Origin: a virus
Length of the DNA: 64,000 nucleotides
Virus record (IMG/VR): IMGVR_UViG_3300027816_000069
Coordinates: 1 to 64,000 of that record
Direction: 5' to 3' (one strand)
Each line of letters begins with the position of its first letter. The stretch's first letter is position 1. The translations under genes and the position numbers were made by a program. This document shows positions 1 to 10,700 of the stretch, one piece after another. The notes under the pieces were generated by a model, which was given only the letters and a program-made list of their open reading frames with translations, was not told where the DNA came from and searched no databases.

Positions 1-3000
1 CTGGCACACCAAGCGAGCATGATGGCGATGCTGAAGGCGCTACGGATGGAGACGCTGAAGGTACTACGGATGGAGATACCGAAGGAGATGCGCATATTGA
101 TGAGGAACCTATTGAACCTATAAATGTACCATATCCTGTGGCCCCCTTGCTTTTCCAATCAGCATAATTTTCAAACTTAGCAAAGGATGGACCAAATTTA
201 CCAGCATTATCATTAATCTTAATTAGCCAATTTTCGGCATTATCTATTAAAAATTGTTGAGTAATGCTTTGTGTGGCCTTATCACCATTTTTATCTATAG
301 CTTCCCCATCACAATCAATTCTCACACCATAAAGATGATAATTATAATATTTATCGCCATACCCAGCATATGACCCCCACGTATTATTTCCATAATATGA
401 TTCTGGCTGATTACAAAATTTAATAGCTCTGAATCTAACCACATCTCCTTTGGATGGTGATGATGATACCGCTTGTAATACAATATATCTATTATCATCA
501 TAATAAACATAAACTTTAGAGCATGCTGGTATACTCTCACCAATAAAATCATACACAGTAATTTCAGTACGATCCATGCTCAAATTAACATTTTCACCAC
601 CAGGTCCTGAGATAAAATATTTATGATAAAATTTAATGCCATTAGATTCTGGATTTAATAGTTGAGCTGTTGCACTACCATTGGGACACAAATGCGTTTT
701 AAGTCTAGCCACAACAATTTTATTGGGAGATGGACAGGTCCAAACGCCACGCTCTCTATCAAAACGTAAATCAATAGGACCAACCGGCCATGTTCTAGGA
801 TTTTCTAACCAATTATATAAAAACTTATCTGTTAACTTATCTTGACGAAACTGCCCATACAATGCATTGTGTTCGTTATCATTACTATTAGGAATAGGCT
901 TACCAGATGTATCATATCCCCACCCCTGCAATACAAGTGGACCTCTTAATGCTGGCACTCTAAAGTTTGTCTGTGCTTGTCTTAGATCCTCATCGCTATC
1001 TGTATCGCTATTAATTGTTGGTCCAGTAGTATTGTGTGAAATTTGATAGTCATCGAATTTAGATCCAAAAACTATACTAGAAATAACAAATCCAGCATCA
1101 CTACCATTTTTACGACCATCCCATGCATTTATGATAGCTTTAGTAGTATAAGGATTTAAATAGTATTGATGAATAGGCAATAAATAAGCACCAACAGAAT
1201 TATCAGTAGCATCTAACAGTCGAAATGGTGGCATTTCGTCTCTAGTTTTGGTGGGTATAGGTGAACCAGGATTTCCAGCATCCAAAGCTCTATGTGTTTC
1301 AAAGTCATCAAATGATCCATCGATCTTAGGTACCACTGAGAATCTTGGTAGGCGAGCTTTATTTGTCCAGAGTGGGTTGGTTTCAGATTTGGTAGCGTCG
1401 TCGGTAGCTCCGCGTAACGAAACTGGCATATAAAATCCATCCATGCTCATGCCAGCCATTTGAGAATATAATTCTTGCATATGCTCAAATGCATATGCCT
1501 TATCAGATTCTGACCACACATATGATCTTAATCCACTAGCAGATGGTATTGGGAGATCATTACTAGATGGGAATGGTAGTGGACTAGATAAGCACGATAC
1601 GTCAGGTAAAAATCCACTAGCAGATGGATATGGATCTGGTAAAGTATCAGGTAGCATACCGCTAGGATTTATATAGTAACCAGATAATATAATTTTATTA
1701 GGGGTACTTTTTTTATGTATAGGTTTGGGCGACCAAAATAAACCCTTTTCTATCCGCCGTTTGGTATAGTCTTTTTTAATAGTATCAACCTTGGTCTTTT
1801 CGCTTCTCAAATATGCGCTAACTTCTTGATTTTTTTTCAGATTATCTGACCACTCATCTAATAAATATTTTTCGCTTTTACCTAATCTTGGAGAATATGT
1901 AGAAAAATTATATAAGGTAGTAAATCCACCAGATCCAAATTCTACTGACATATCTGTTAAAAGTGTTGGGCCTCGACCCAATCCAGTAGGATATACTCCT
2001 GTACTATTCACTGAATATCCTAGATTATAGCATGGTAATCCGACTACTGTGGCTCTACCTTTTTCTAATTTTTGTAAGCCTTTCTGTGCTCCTCTAGCTA
2101 TATCTCTACCAAAATTATCCATAGCGCAATATGGGTACGATCCTGGTAATCCAGTAGTGTTAGAGGGTATAAAATTCCACGGCACAATATCCTGATTGAT
2201 AACCACCTCAACACCACCACCATCATCCGGATTAGTCACATAATAATATGGACCATATCTATATACATTACTCTTAAAAGGAATCGCAGCGCCTTCAGGC
2301 ATCAAACACGGAGGGAAAGCTGACATCAAATTAAATTGTGTAGTATTGCCTTTTGCTCCGATTAGAGGATTACCGATCTTGTCCTTTGTTTGCTCCAAAT
2401 TATTTTGTATAGCAATTTTAAATTTATTACTATTTATAAGAGACAATAAAAATAAAAAGAGTTTAGCTCCAACAGTATTATCAATGCTGTCTAGCATTAG
2501 TGGTACTTTTTCTGCTAAAGTAAGCCTAACCCAAGTTCCTTTATTATCAATATAGAATCTATTTTCTATCTCGCTTTTAATAAATAATTTATTATTATTT
2601 GTCTCATCTATATAATAATTACTAATATCTAGCTTACTTAAATCAACTCCCCACTCAGCACAAATTTGAGTAGGTGGACTGGTTGGATCTATACCACTTG
2701 GATTATATGGATACATTTCAAATTTGCGATAAAGCTGTCTATCATTTAATGCGCTACATTGTGGATGTTGTACACCACTAGCAGAAATCATACCCATACT
2801 AACAAACGATTGTATTTTACCACTATTATCTTTTATCCAATCTATAGTTTTTAAACCTAAGATATCTACTGTATTTTTCTTAGGAAATCCACCATCGCTG
2901 GCAATTTCATCACTTACATATAAGCCCTGTGATGAACCATCTCCATCAACATAAAACGGCACAGATAGTCCTAGTCCTGATGGCGCGCTGCCAGATTCAT

Positions 3001-3652
3001 CTCTAATACATATGCCACCAGCAATACCAGATGGGCCAGCCACCTTTACTAAAAATTCACGACCATAATATGTATCATATATATTTTTAATCCAATCATA
3101 GCATATTCTTAATTTTTCTATTTTTAATTGTTGATCTAACTTATCACAATTCTGCTCTTTGGATGGATCAGGAAATATGAGTTTTTGTATCTCTGTATAT
3201 AAAGGCGCTGAATCAAAGCCTTGTAGTGCATGAAAAGTGGTACCAGCCGTGTTTTGTAGTTTTACTAAATCTATACCCACAGACTGCATACACTTTAAAC
3301 CAAAAGTCTGAGCTGATTGGATACCGTCTCTTAAAGTATTATATAAAACCCAGCTCTCAAATGATCCGGTGGATAATAATTCTGTTTCAAATAATGTAAA
3401 ATCATCAAAATCTACAATGCCTGACTTTTTTAAAATTGAGCAAGAGTAGTTTTGTATTTCGAATCCTTTTTTAATAGAATAATCAGTAGCAGGGTCCGTA
3501 TAAAATAATTTATCTAATTTGCCTAGAGGTCCTGATGGTGGTGCGTCATAGCCAAAGAACATACGAATACTACCGCACTCAGGCGACGGTGACGGAATTG
3601 GTACGCATGGCGGTGATGGCGATGGTAGTGGAGAACAAAAACAATCTGACAT
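1..3652 (-). CDS. Large Ser/Pro-rich tail or baseplate protein (C-terminus runs off the window)
   Basis: An open frame starts at ATG 3652 (AAAAGG six bases upstream) and runs off the left edge without a stop, giving more than 1215 residues. It begins MSDCFCSPLPSPSPPC and carries Ser/Pro/Cys tracts at several points, including a Ser-Pro-Ser-Val type repeat in the last visible 30 residues. No catalytic motif is recognised. It lies last in the left-going virion operon, after the tape measure gene, where tail-tip, baseplate or receptor-binding proteins are usually encoded. The role is inferred from position only. The open frame itself is certain. Confidence 0.75.
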   Translation of the reverse strand, partial: MSDCFCSPLPSPSPPCVPIPSPSPECGSIRMFFGYDAPPSGPLGKLDKLFYTDPATDYSIKKGFEIQNYSCSILKKSGIVDFDDFTLFETELLSTGSFESWVLYNTLRDGIQSAQTFGLKCMQSVGIDLVKLQNTAGTTFHALQGFDSAPLYTEIQKLIFPDPSKEQNCDKLDQQLKIEKLRICYDWIKNIYDTYYGREFLVKVAGPSGIAGGICIRDESGSAPSGLGLSVPFYVDGDGSSQGLYVSDEIASDGGFPKKNTVDILGLKTIDWIKDNSGKIQSFVSMGMISASGVQHPQCSALNDRQLYRKFEMYPYNPSGIDPTSPPTQICAEWGVDLSKLDISNYYIDETNNNKLFIKSEIENRFYIDNKGTWVRLTLAEKVPLMLDSIDNTVGAKLFLFLLSLINSNKFKIAIQNNLEQTKDKIGNPLIGAKGNTTQFNLMSAFPPCLMPEGAAIPFKSNVYRYGPYYYVTNPDDGGGVEVVINQDIVPWNFIPSNTTGLPGSYPYCAMDNFGRDIARGAQKGLQKLEKGRATVVGLPCYNLGYSVNSTGVYPTGLGRGPTLLTDMSVEFGSGGFTTLYNFSTYSPRLGKSEKYLLDEWSDNLKKNQEVSAYLRSEKTKVDTIKKDYTKRRIEKGLFWSPKPIHKKSTPNKIILSGYYINPSGMLPDTLPDPYPSASGFLPDVSCLSSPLPFPSSNDLPIPSASGLRSYVWSESDKAYAFEHMQELYSQMAGMSMDGFYMPVSLRGATDDATKSETNPLWTNKARLPRFSVVPKIDGSFDDFETHRALDAGNPGSPIPTKTRDEMPPFRLLDATDNSVGAYLLPIHQYYLNPYTTKAIINAWDGRKNGSDAGFVISSIVFGSKFDDYQISHNTTGPTINSDTDSDEDLRQAQTNFRVPALRGPLVLQGWGYDTSGKPIPNSNDNEHNALYGQFRQDKLTDKFLYNWLENPRTWPVGPIDLRFDRERGVWTCPSPNKIVVARLKTHLCPNGSATAQLLNPESNGIKFYHKYFISGPGGENVNLSMDRTEITVYDFIGESIPACSKVYVYYDDNRYIVLQAVSSSPSKGDVVRFRAIKFCNQPESYYGNNTWGSYAGYGDKYYNYHLYGVRIDCDGEAIDKNGDKATQSITQQFLIDNAENWLIKINDNAGKFGPSFAKFENYADWKSKGATGYGTFIGSIGSSSICASPSVSPSVVPSASPSVAPSASPSCSLGVP

Positions 3653-3662
3653 AATTAACCTT

Positions 3663-4838
3663 TTATGGAGTACATGATGGTTCGGGACTACTACTAGCTA
3701 GTATTGGCTCATCCGTATTTCTAGTAACCAATTTAGAAGATGGCGGATTAACAATGGCGCATTTAGCATCATTTAGTTGTGGTGGAACATATGGACATAC
3801 TGAAGCATTAACAACATCAGATATGGTAGTAATATATTGATAATTACCGCCAAATACCAATCTCTTATTTTTCTCAAATGTCATCTCTTCGCCATATTCT
3901 TTACTAATAACATTATTTTGAATAGATAAATTATTAATTAAATTTAATAGCGGAGTGCCAGATATTGTTTTAGTATAATCTATAGGAATAATATCTAATT
4001 TATTATCTTGTGTAATTTCTACTAAAAAGTCATAGCCGCACTCATCACAAACTAAAGATACCAGATCTAACAAACTCATTTCTGTATTAGTAGTCCTATA
4101 ATTTTCTGGCACTATATTAATAAGTTTTGTTAGTTCTAGAGTTAAACACACTTTTGAAATCGGTATTTTAATTTGTTTCTTGTTTAATTCTTTTAAGGCT
4201 CTTTTAAAGAAAATACCTTTGGTATTGGCACCAGATTTCATAAAATCAGCACACTTATTTGCGCCATCACAATCGTCTACAGACTTTTCTAAAAAGTATA
4301 CAGCATTTAATACATTATGTTCTAATTCTGGTGGTGGTCTATCATAGATTGTATTTAATATAACAACAATATTAGATAAAATACTTCTACCATCTGATAG
4401 TGTTAATCTATATTTATATCCACTACTATCTTCAGAGTAGGTATGATTACTTAATATTCCTCTAAAACAAAACTGTCCCATACTAAATGTATACAAATAA
4501 CCCAATCGACCATCATAACCACTACCAGCAGGACAAGGAGAACAAGATACTCCTGTTGGCGCACACTCATTATTTTGTACAACCAAATCAATATTCACAT
4601 TAGATTCTGAGCCGCCCAATCCTAATTTACCACTAAAACCAGTAACATATCCATTCAAAAACTGTGTTGTAATATTTTGTTGCTTAAAATAATCTACGCA
4701 ATTGCCACTTGGAGGACAAGATAATACAAGATCATATCCACATACTAAGCATCCTGTTGCTGGAGAACATGAGCTGCTAACACAAGGATTTGCAGATGTT
4801 GATGGAAATGGTAAAGTAAAGGTGTTTGTGTTTGGCAT
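3663..4838 (-). CDS. Putative tail hub / minor tail protein
   Basis: 391 aa. The start codon overlaps the upstream stop (TAATG), so translation is probably coupled. The N-terminal 60 residues are rich in Cys, Ser and Pro. The rest looks like a folded mixed alpha/beta protein with a further CDECG pair near residue 260. Placement downstream of the tape measure and the general character suggest a tail-hub or late-control-type protein. I see no diagnostic motif, so the name is tentative. Confidence 0.7.
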   Translation of the reverse strand: MPNTNTFTLPFPSTSANPCVSSSCSPATGCLVCGYDLVLSCPPSGNCVDYFKQQNITTQFLNGYVTGFSGKLGLGGSESNVNIDLVVQNNECAPTGVSCSPCPAGSGYDGRLGYLYTFSMGQFCFRGILSNHTYSEDSSGYKYRLTLSDGRSILSNIVVILNTIYDRPPPELEHNVLNAVYFLEKSVDDCDGANKCADFMKSGANTKGIFFKRALKELNKKQIKIPISKVCLTLELTKLINIVPENYRTTNTEMSLLDLVSLVCDECGYDFLVEITQDNKLDIIPIDYTKTISGTPLLNLINNLSIQNNVISKEYGEEMTFEKNKRLVFGGNYQYITTISDVVNASVCPYVPPQLNDAKCAIVNPPSSKLVTRNTDEPILASSSPEPSCTP

Positions 4839-5941
4839 TATAGATTGCCCACGTATGCTGTATTATTGGGATGTGCTTTAACTGTATATATAACACTATT
4901 TTGAATCACTCGATATAATCCTGGAATTACATTATACAGTTGTAGTATGCCGATATCAGACTGAGAATAAAAATTATTGCCATATATTTCTATAGGCAAA
5001 GATGAATCTAAATTAATCATTATATTACTTAGTCCTTTATTTGGTTTAGTCTTATTTAATGGTAATAATAAAGATCCAGTTGCTGATGTCCTGTTGTCTT
5101 GTGAGTGAATATCTATCGTAAAGATATCACTATCTAATATGTTATTATTTACTTTGTATACTTGTAATGGTCCATTCCTATCTATTATTTTAATAGAATA
5201 TGTTCCTGATACCAAATTTTTGATCTCAATAGTATTACTATTAACTAAATAACTCTTATTATTGAGCATTAATTGATATGATATCTCACTATTCGATACA
5301 CCATTTTCTGGTTTGAGTACTAATGATATCGAACCCAATGGAAAATAAGTATTAAATAATGGCCTAATATAAGATTGTGATAAATCAATATCATTCAGTT
5401 TTTGTAGCGTATCTAGATTGTCATTGTGCAAAACTTGGAGGGTTGAGGTTGTGGTATTGGCCACATAATGATTGTATCTATTAAAAATATCATAAATCTT
5501 AATTTTTAAATTATTATTCGATATATTAATTATACCATCACTATATCTAGTAAATATAGATGAATAATCATCTGGTAATATTATACTACCCATAATCAAC
5601 TTGGGACTATGAGCTGAATATAACGAGGTTGACAGTGGCGTTTTAGTGTCGCCTATGAGTATACTATATTTGGTATTATAGGTTCTTTTGATACCATTGA
5701 CTATATAATAGTAATAGTATTCGGTGTCTGCTAAAATAATTTTATCAGTGTCAATACCAATAATCTGCTCAATTATTTGACCAGTAGTTTCATTAATTAT
5801 TTTAACAGAATCTGAAATATTATATAGATTACTAGATAATAATAGAGTATTATAAATATTTAAGCTTGGTATAAATTGTGGTGGATGATTAATACTATAA
5901 TCCTTAGTGGTTGTATATTCCACACTAATCCTATTACTCAT
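4838..5941 (-). CDS. Hypothetical tail-region protein
   Basis: 367 aa, rich in Asn, Ile, Ser and Tyr, with many predicted beta-type stretches and no Cys clusters, which fits a virion surface protein. GGATAATT precedes the ATG. It sits between two putative tail proteins and overlaps the next gene by TAATG. No family recognised. Confidence 0.7.
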   Translation of the reverse strand: MSNRISVEYTTTKDYSINHPPQFIPSLNIYNTLLLSSNLYNISDSVKIINETTGQIIEQIIGIDTDKIILADTEYYYYYIVNGIKRTYNTKYSILIGDTKTPLSTSLYSAHSPKLIMGSIILPDDYSSIFTRYSDGIINISNNNLKIKIYDIFNRYNHYVANTTTSTLQVLHNDNLDTLQKLNDIDLSQSYIRPLFNTYFPLGSISLVLKPENGVSNSEISYQLMLNNKSYLVNSNTIEIKNLVSGTYSIKIIDRNGPLQVYKVNNNILDSDIFTIDIHSQDNRTSATGSLLLPLNKTKPNKGLSNIMINLDSSLPIEIYGNNFYSQSDIGILQLYNVIPGLYRVIQNSVIYTVKAHPNNTAYVGNL

Positions 5942-5948
5942 AATTATC

Positions 5949-7724
5949 CTATGAACATGATGGTTTAGTATATGATTGATTTAATTTATATGTATTACTA
6001 CCTATTGTTTCTTGATCATTAGTTTTAAACCAACAACTAAAATCTATACCAGCATCAGTTTTTAATTGTTCAAGAGTTTGGTAAGCACATGCTCTTAATC
6101 CACTGATAGATCCTGATGTCATATCAAAATTACAATTATTTCTATTTTTGCTTACATTAATAGATAAATCATACTTTTCAGCAGAATCACAGCATAAGCT
6201 TTGTATAATAGAACTACCTCTACCTGGGATAATAAATTCAACAATATTGTTATGTGGTTTGTCATGGGTGATTTCGACATCAATTTTAGTAGTGCCAATA
6301 GTATTACAACTAGGCTTATTAGAGAGAGTCCATATTGCATTAATTTCGCCCTGAGATAAATTTCTACTAATTTGTTTACTAATCATTCTCATCTCGCATA
6401 ATAAGCTAGATGGAGGCGCAGATGGAGATGGTGAACTACATACTCCTGTTGATGTACTCAAAGGACAATCATCAATCAAATTAGATTGAGTAAAATATTT
6501 ATTTGCTAATAGTGTTATATATCTATCACTAGTTAAATTTAAAAATGCTTGAGCGTGATCTAGTTTTTGTGTAAAATTACAACCATGGAATGTTGGATTA
6601 CTCATTTTAATAATTTGATCATATTGATTATTAAATAAACCCTGAATATTAGCTGTTAATGTTATAGTATTTCCTTCTGTATCTACATTTTCTTCTACTG
6701 TCATTGTTGTAAATACTCTATCTTCAATAGATCCTGATGGTACTGATATGCCAGAACCGCATCCAGATGGCCTATAAATAACTTCACCAGTTAAATTAAT
6801 ACTATTTTCTAATGGATTAATATCTATACTTCTCAAATCAAGAAATTTATAACCTGTGCGATATGATGCGAAGGTTGGGGTAAGTTCAGTATTTGGTGCA
6901 TCAAATAATCCATCAATATTCATATCGACTAAATTATTAATTCTTTGTCGTATATAATCTTCGGCAGCATTTAAACCAAACTTTAGATGGGTAATAGGAT
7001 TACCAGATCCAACACCGCTACATTCATTTAGCCCTCTAATACCGGCAGCACTAATATTAAAAGATGTTTTAAGATGTTTATTACCCCAATATTTGGGACC
7101 AATCTGTGTGCTTGTTTGAGGATCTATTATTGATAAATTATAGTAATTAAAAGTATCGTCATTAATATTAACTGAAAATTGTTCACTAATGCTATTTAGC
7201 ATAAGGTCTGCTAATTCGTGTACTCTGGGAGAGGACGAGGGAGATATAATATCAGGGGTTGTAACTCTTACGCCACTAGCTAAACTAATATCATTAGTAT
7301 ATAAATCAATCTCAATAGTATAGGGTGCTATATTAACCCATGTGGGCATATTGCCTTGATCAATATTTATGGATGTAATTCTTCCATATCCGCTCACAAT
7401 CTTATCCACGCACTTAATTTCTACAAATACACATTCTCTATATTGACCCAACTGTAAAATATCCTTTAAGCCAGTAACACCACCAGCTCCTGTTGTAACA
7501 ACCTCATTAAAACTACTACCAGTAACTGTACCACTTAAAGTGAGTTTTAGTATACCACCAATAGTAAGATCACCCACCTTATATTTTTCTAAAACAAGAG
7601 AGATAAAAGGCGACGGTATTAATTGTTTACCACCAACTACCACCGAGGCGCCAGCATTAGCCGGACCACCACCATTGAATATGGTTGACACATCACAGGT
7701 AGAGTTATTATTTATTGTTGGCAT
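5949..7724 (-). CDS. Hypothetical minor tail protein
   Basis: 591 aa, the first gene after the tape measure gene. AAGGATGTAAG precedes the ATG. A Ser/Pro tract flanked by Cys occurs near residue 435 (VCSSPSPSAPPSS), like the tracts in the next two proteins. The order (tape measure, then this gene) suggests a distal tail or tail-tip component. No specific fold is recognised. Confidence 0.72.
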   Translation of the reverse strand: MPTINNNSTCDVSTIFNGGGPANAGASVVVGGKQLIPSPFISLVLEKYKVGDLTIGGILKLTLSGTVTGSSFNEVVTTGAGGVTGLKDILQLGQYRECVFVEIKCVDKIVSGYGRITSINIDQGNMPTWVNIAPYTIEIDLYTNDISLASGVRVTTPDIISPSSSPRVHELADLMLNSISEQFSVNINDDTFNYYNLSIIDPQTSTQIGPKYWGNKHLKTSFNISAAGIRGLNECSGVGSGNPITHLKFGLNAAEDYIRQRINNLVDMNIDGLFDAPNTELTPTFASYRTGYKFLDLRSIDINPLENSINLTGEVIYRPSGCGSGISVPSGSIEDRVFTTMTVEENVDTEGNTITLTANIQGLFNNQYDQIIKMSNPTFHGCNFTQKLDHAQAFLNLTSDRYITLLANKYFTQSNLIDDCPLSTSTGVCSSPSPSAPPSSLLCEMRMISKQISRNLSQGEINAIWTLSNKPSCNTIGTTKIDVEITHDKPHNNIVEFIIPGRGSSIIQSLCCDSAEKYDLSINVSKNRNNCNFDMTSGSISGLRACAYQTLEQLKTDAGIDFSCWFKTNDQETIGSNTYKLNQSYTKPSCS

Positions 7725-7733
7725 CTTACATCC

Positions 7734-10700
7734 TTATGCTAATTTTATTTTATTCATTTCTTCTTTAATATATGGTTTTAATTTATCCACAATAGCTAGT
7801 ATCATTTTATTATCTTTATTAGTGGTATCAGGAGTACTAACTGATAAAGTATCATTAAAAGTAATACCCACACTACCATTATAGGTGTGATTAATGCTAG
7901 CCTGTAGTTCTTTATTAAATTCATTCATAAATCTATCTAATGAAGAGCTCAAAGTATTAGCAGTATTAGAGAATGATATTAAGTTAGTAGATAAATTATT
8001 CATTGGTTCGCTCAATAATTTGGCTGATGTGCTAAATGTGGCCACACCAGTTTCAAATGCTCTAGTATCTAACTGACTACTGGTGTTGAGTGGCGGCGCT
8101 GGTTGAGAAGGTGGAGCGGTTTGTGTTGGATTATTATTAGGTTGTGGCGCTAAATTTTGTGGTAATAACCATGATGGAATCTTGAATGATGGAGTAGCAG
8201 AAAAGCGTTTTTTAGGCAAGAAATCTGGTACTATGGCCTCTTTTCTTTGTTCTAAAATACTATCTATTTGCTTAATAGCTGCTTTTATAGCTGTAAGAGC
8301 TTGGCCCTTGGGATCAGATCCTCGTCCTCCCCCAACAATAGAACCTAATTTTGTGATATCTGAAGCTGTCTGTTCAAGAATTCGTTTTTGTTCAAGTAAG
8401 TCTCTGGATGCTCCCAAATTCTTACTAATTGAACTTACTTTTTCTTGACCTAAAGCCTTTCCCAAAGGACCATATCTACCTGCGCTTGCAAACATACCAC
8501 TTTCTTGAAATGGACCTAATATTCTATCCAAAAATTTTGTATAGTCTAATTGACCGGTAGTTGATAACCTACTGGTGGGCTGTGCTATCTTTTGATTTAA
8601 ATTAGTAAGACTAGTTAATTTAGCAATTATATCTGGTAATAATCTACCAAGCTCTTGATTAAACTTATCTAATATATTAATGCTCTCTGTAGTTGTTACG
8701 TCCATACTTTGTGCTAATCTCTGTTCAATATCTTGTCCAGCAGCGGCTCTTTGTGCTTGAGCATTAGCCAAAGCAGATCTTGGATTTTTATCTGGAAACA
8801 AAGCTCCTAATAATGATTTGGCAGTACCTTGTAGTATTGATGGTATATATTTTTCTACCATTAATTCTTGTGTACTGATGCCTCTCATCCCAGCCTCAAG
8901 AAAAGCGTTTATTTCATTTAATGATTGAGGATCTAATATAGATTCTAAGCCATCAGTGATGCCAGTCCTAAACAATTTATTAAAGAGTTGAGGATCTATT
9001 TCAAATGATTCTAGTGTTGGAACCACTTGTTGTAAAAATAAATTGCGTTCACTAATATTCCTAAAACTACCTCTAGTTGCCGCTTCTATTGATTCTAAAA
9101 TATTTTGTAATTCTAGTGCGCCCTCTGGTGTGCTGCTTTTAACTATCAGATCAGCTAATATTTGTCTACGATTTCTAAATTGATTTTGAGCTTCTGCTAT
9201 TTTATCCAATGCATTTTTAGTTTTATCAGAACTACTAGCAATCTTTGCTAGTGCCTCATTTAATCTCTTTACTATAGTAATTTCATTTGTAAGTGCTATA
9301 TTTAATTTTGTTTTGTTAGCTTGATCGAGCGCAGTATTTTTAGAAGCTTTCTCTAGTTCTGTTACATTATTTTGTCTAGCTTGTAATTCAGCCCTTATAG
9401 TTGCTACATCAGAGGTTCCAGATAGTAATGGTCTGGTTAAACTATCTCGTAAATTTTGTGGTAATAATTGGGTATCAATCTTGGGTTGTGGCAAATCAGA
9501 AAAATCTGTTAATCTTCTAATACTAAGATCAAATACATCATTGAGTTCACCCAATGTAACATTTAGTCCCATTGCTCTTTTTAATTCTATAGCTTCTTGT
9601 GCTTCGTTTTGTAGTCTATTGGTTTGACTTTCTATTAATCTTTGATTGAGTTCTATATATTTTTTAGTTTGTTCTGCTAATTTATCTTGTACTTTAGCAG
9701 ATGCTTCTATAACAGTTTTGAAGGCTTCTTGAGCTTTCTCAGAAGATTTTAGCATCGTACTAAATGCTGATCCTTCTGATGTTAATTGATCTAGAATTTC
9801 GGCTATATTTTTATCTGGATTATCAGTTAAAGATGATAATTGCTGAGTGATTTGTCCAATAATTTGTGCACTTAGTTCTTCTGCATTTGGACCACCAATA
9901 GCTTTGGTCAGAGGTCCTTTAAATCTATCTTTTATTATTTGATCTAGTCCTCCTGTAGTAGTTCTAAGACTAGGATTGTCTCGTATATCTCTTAGTATTA
10001 GAGGAAGCTCTTGTTGTATCAATCTGCCAGATTCTATCTGGGCCTGCATTTCCTGTAGTTGTTCGGCAGATTTAGTATTTGGTGCAATATTTAAAAGACC
10101 ACCTACTGTTTGAGTAATATTTTGAATATCAATAGCGCTGGCACCCTTCAAATTATCTAATACATCAATTTGTCTTCTTAAGAATTCTCCGCCAACAGGT
10201 TGTGGTTCACCAGTTAATAAAGCTATCTTTCTATCTAAATCATCAAAACTATTAATAGCTGTTTGTGCCGAACGATTAAGATTAGTAGCAAATCTTATTA
10301 AGACATTATCTAGCGTAACAAAACTACTTTTAAGTTGACTGTTAATTACTAATGCTTGTTTAGCTATAAATATTTCTTTATTTTTAACGCCAACATACTC
10401 TATTGTTGCAAAAATTTCTGCGTCTGTGGCTTTGGCAAATGCTTTTTCTGCGGACTCCCTATCCGACCCTTGTCCCATTTTCATTTGAATAAATTGCGCT
10501 TTAATAAATTCTCGCCTAGCTGCTTCAACAGTAGCATCAAATACTTTTTGACTTTCTGGTGATAATTTTGCTCTGGCTTGAGCTGAGGTCTCTTCAACTC
10601 CAATACCTAATGCTTGTGCGCCTAATCTTTCTTGTAATAATTTTCTAAATTCAAGATTTAATTCATTTACGCCTCCCATAATATTTTTGGTACTACCCAA

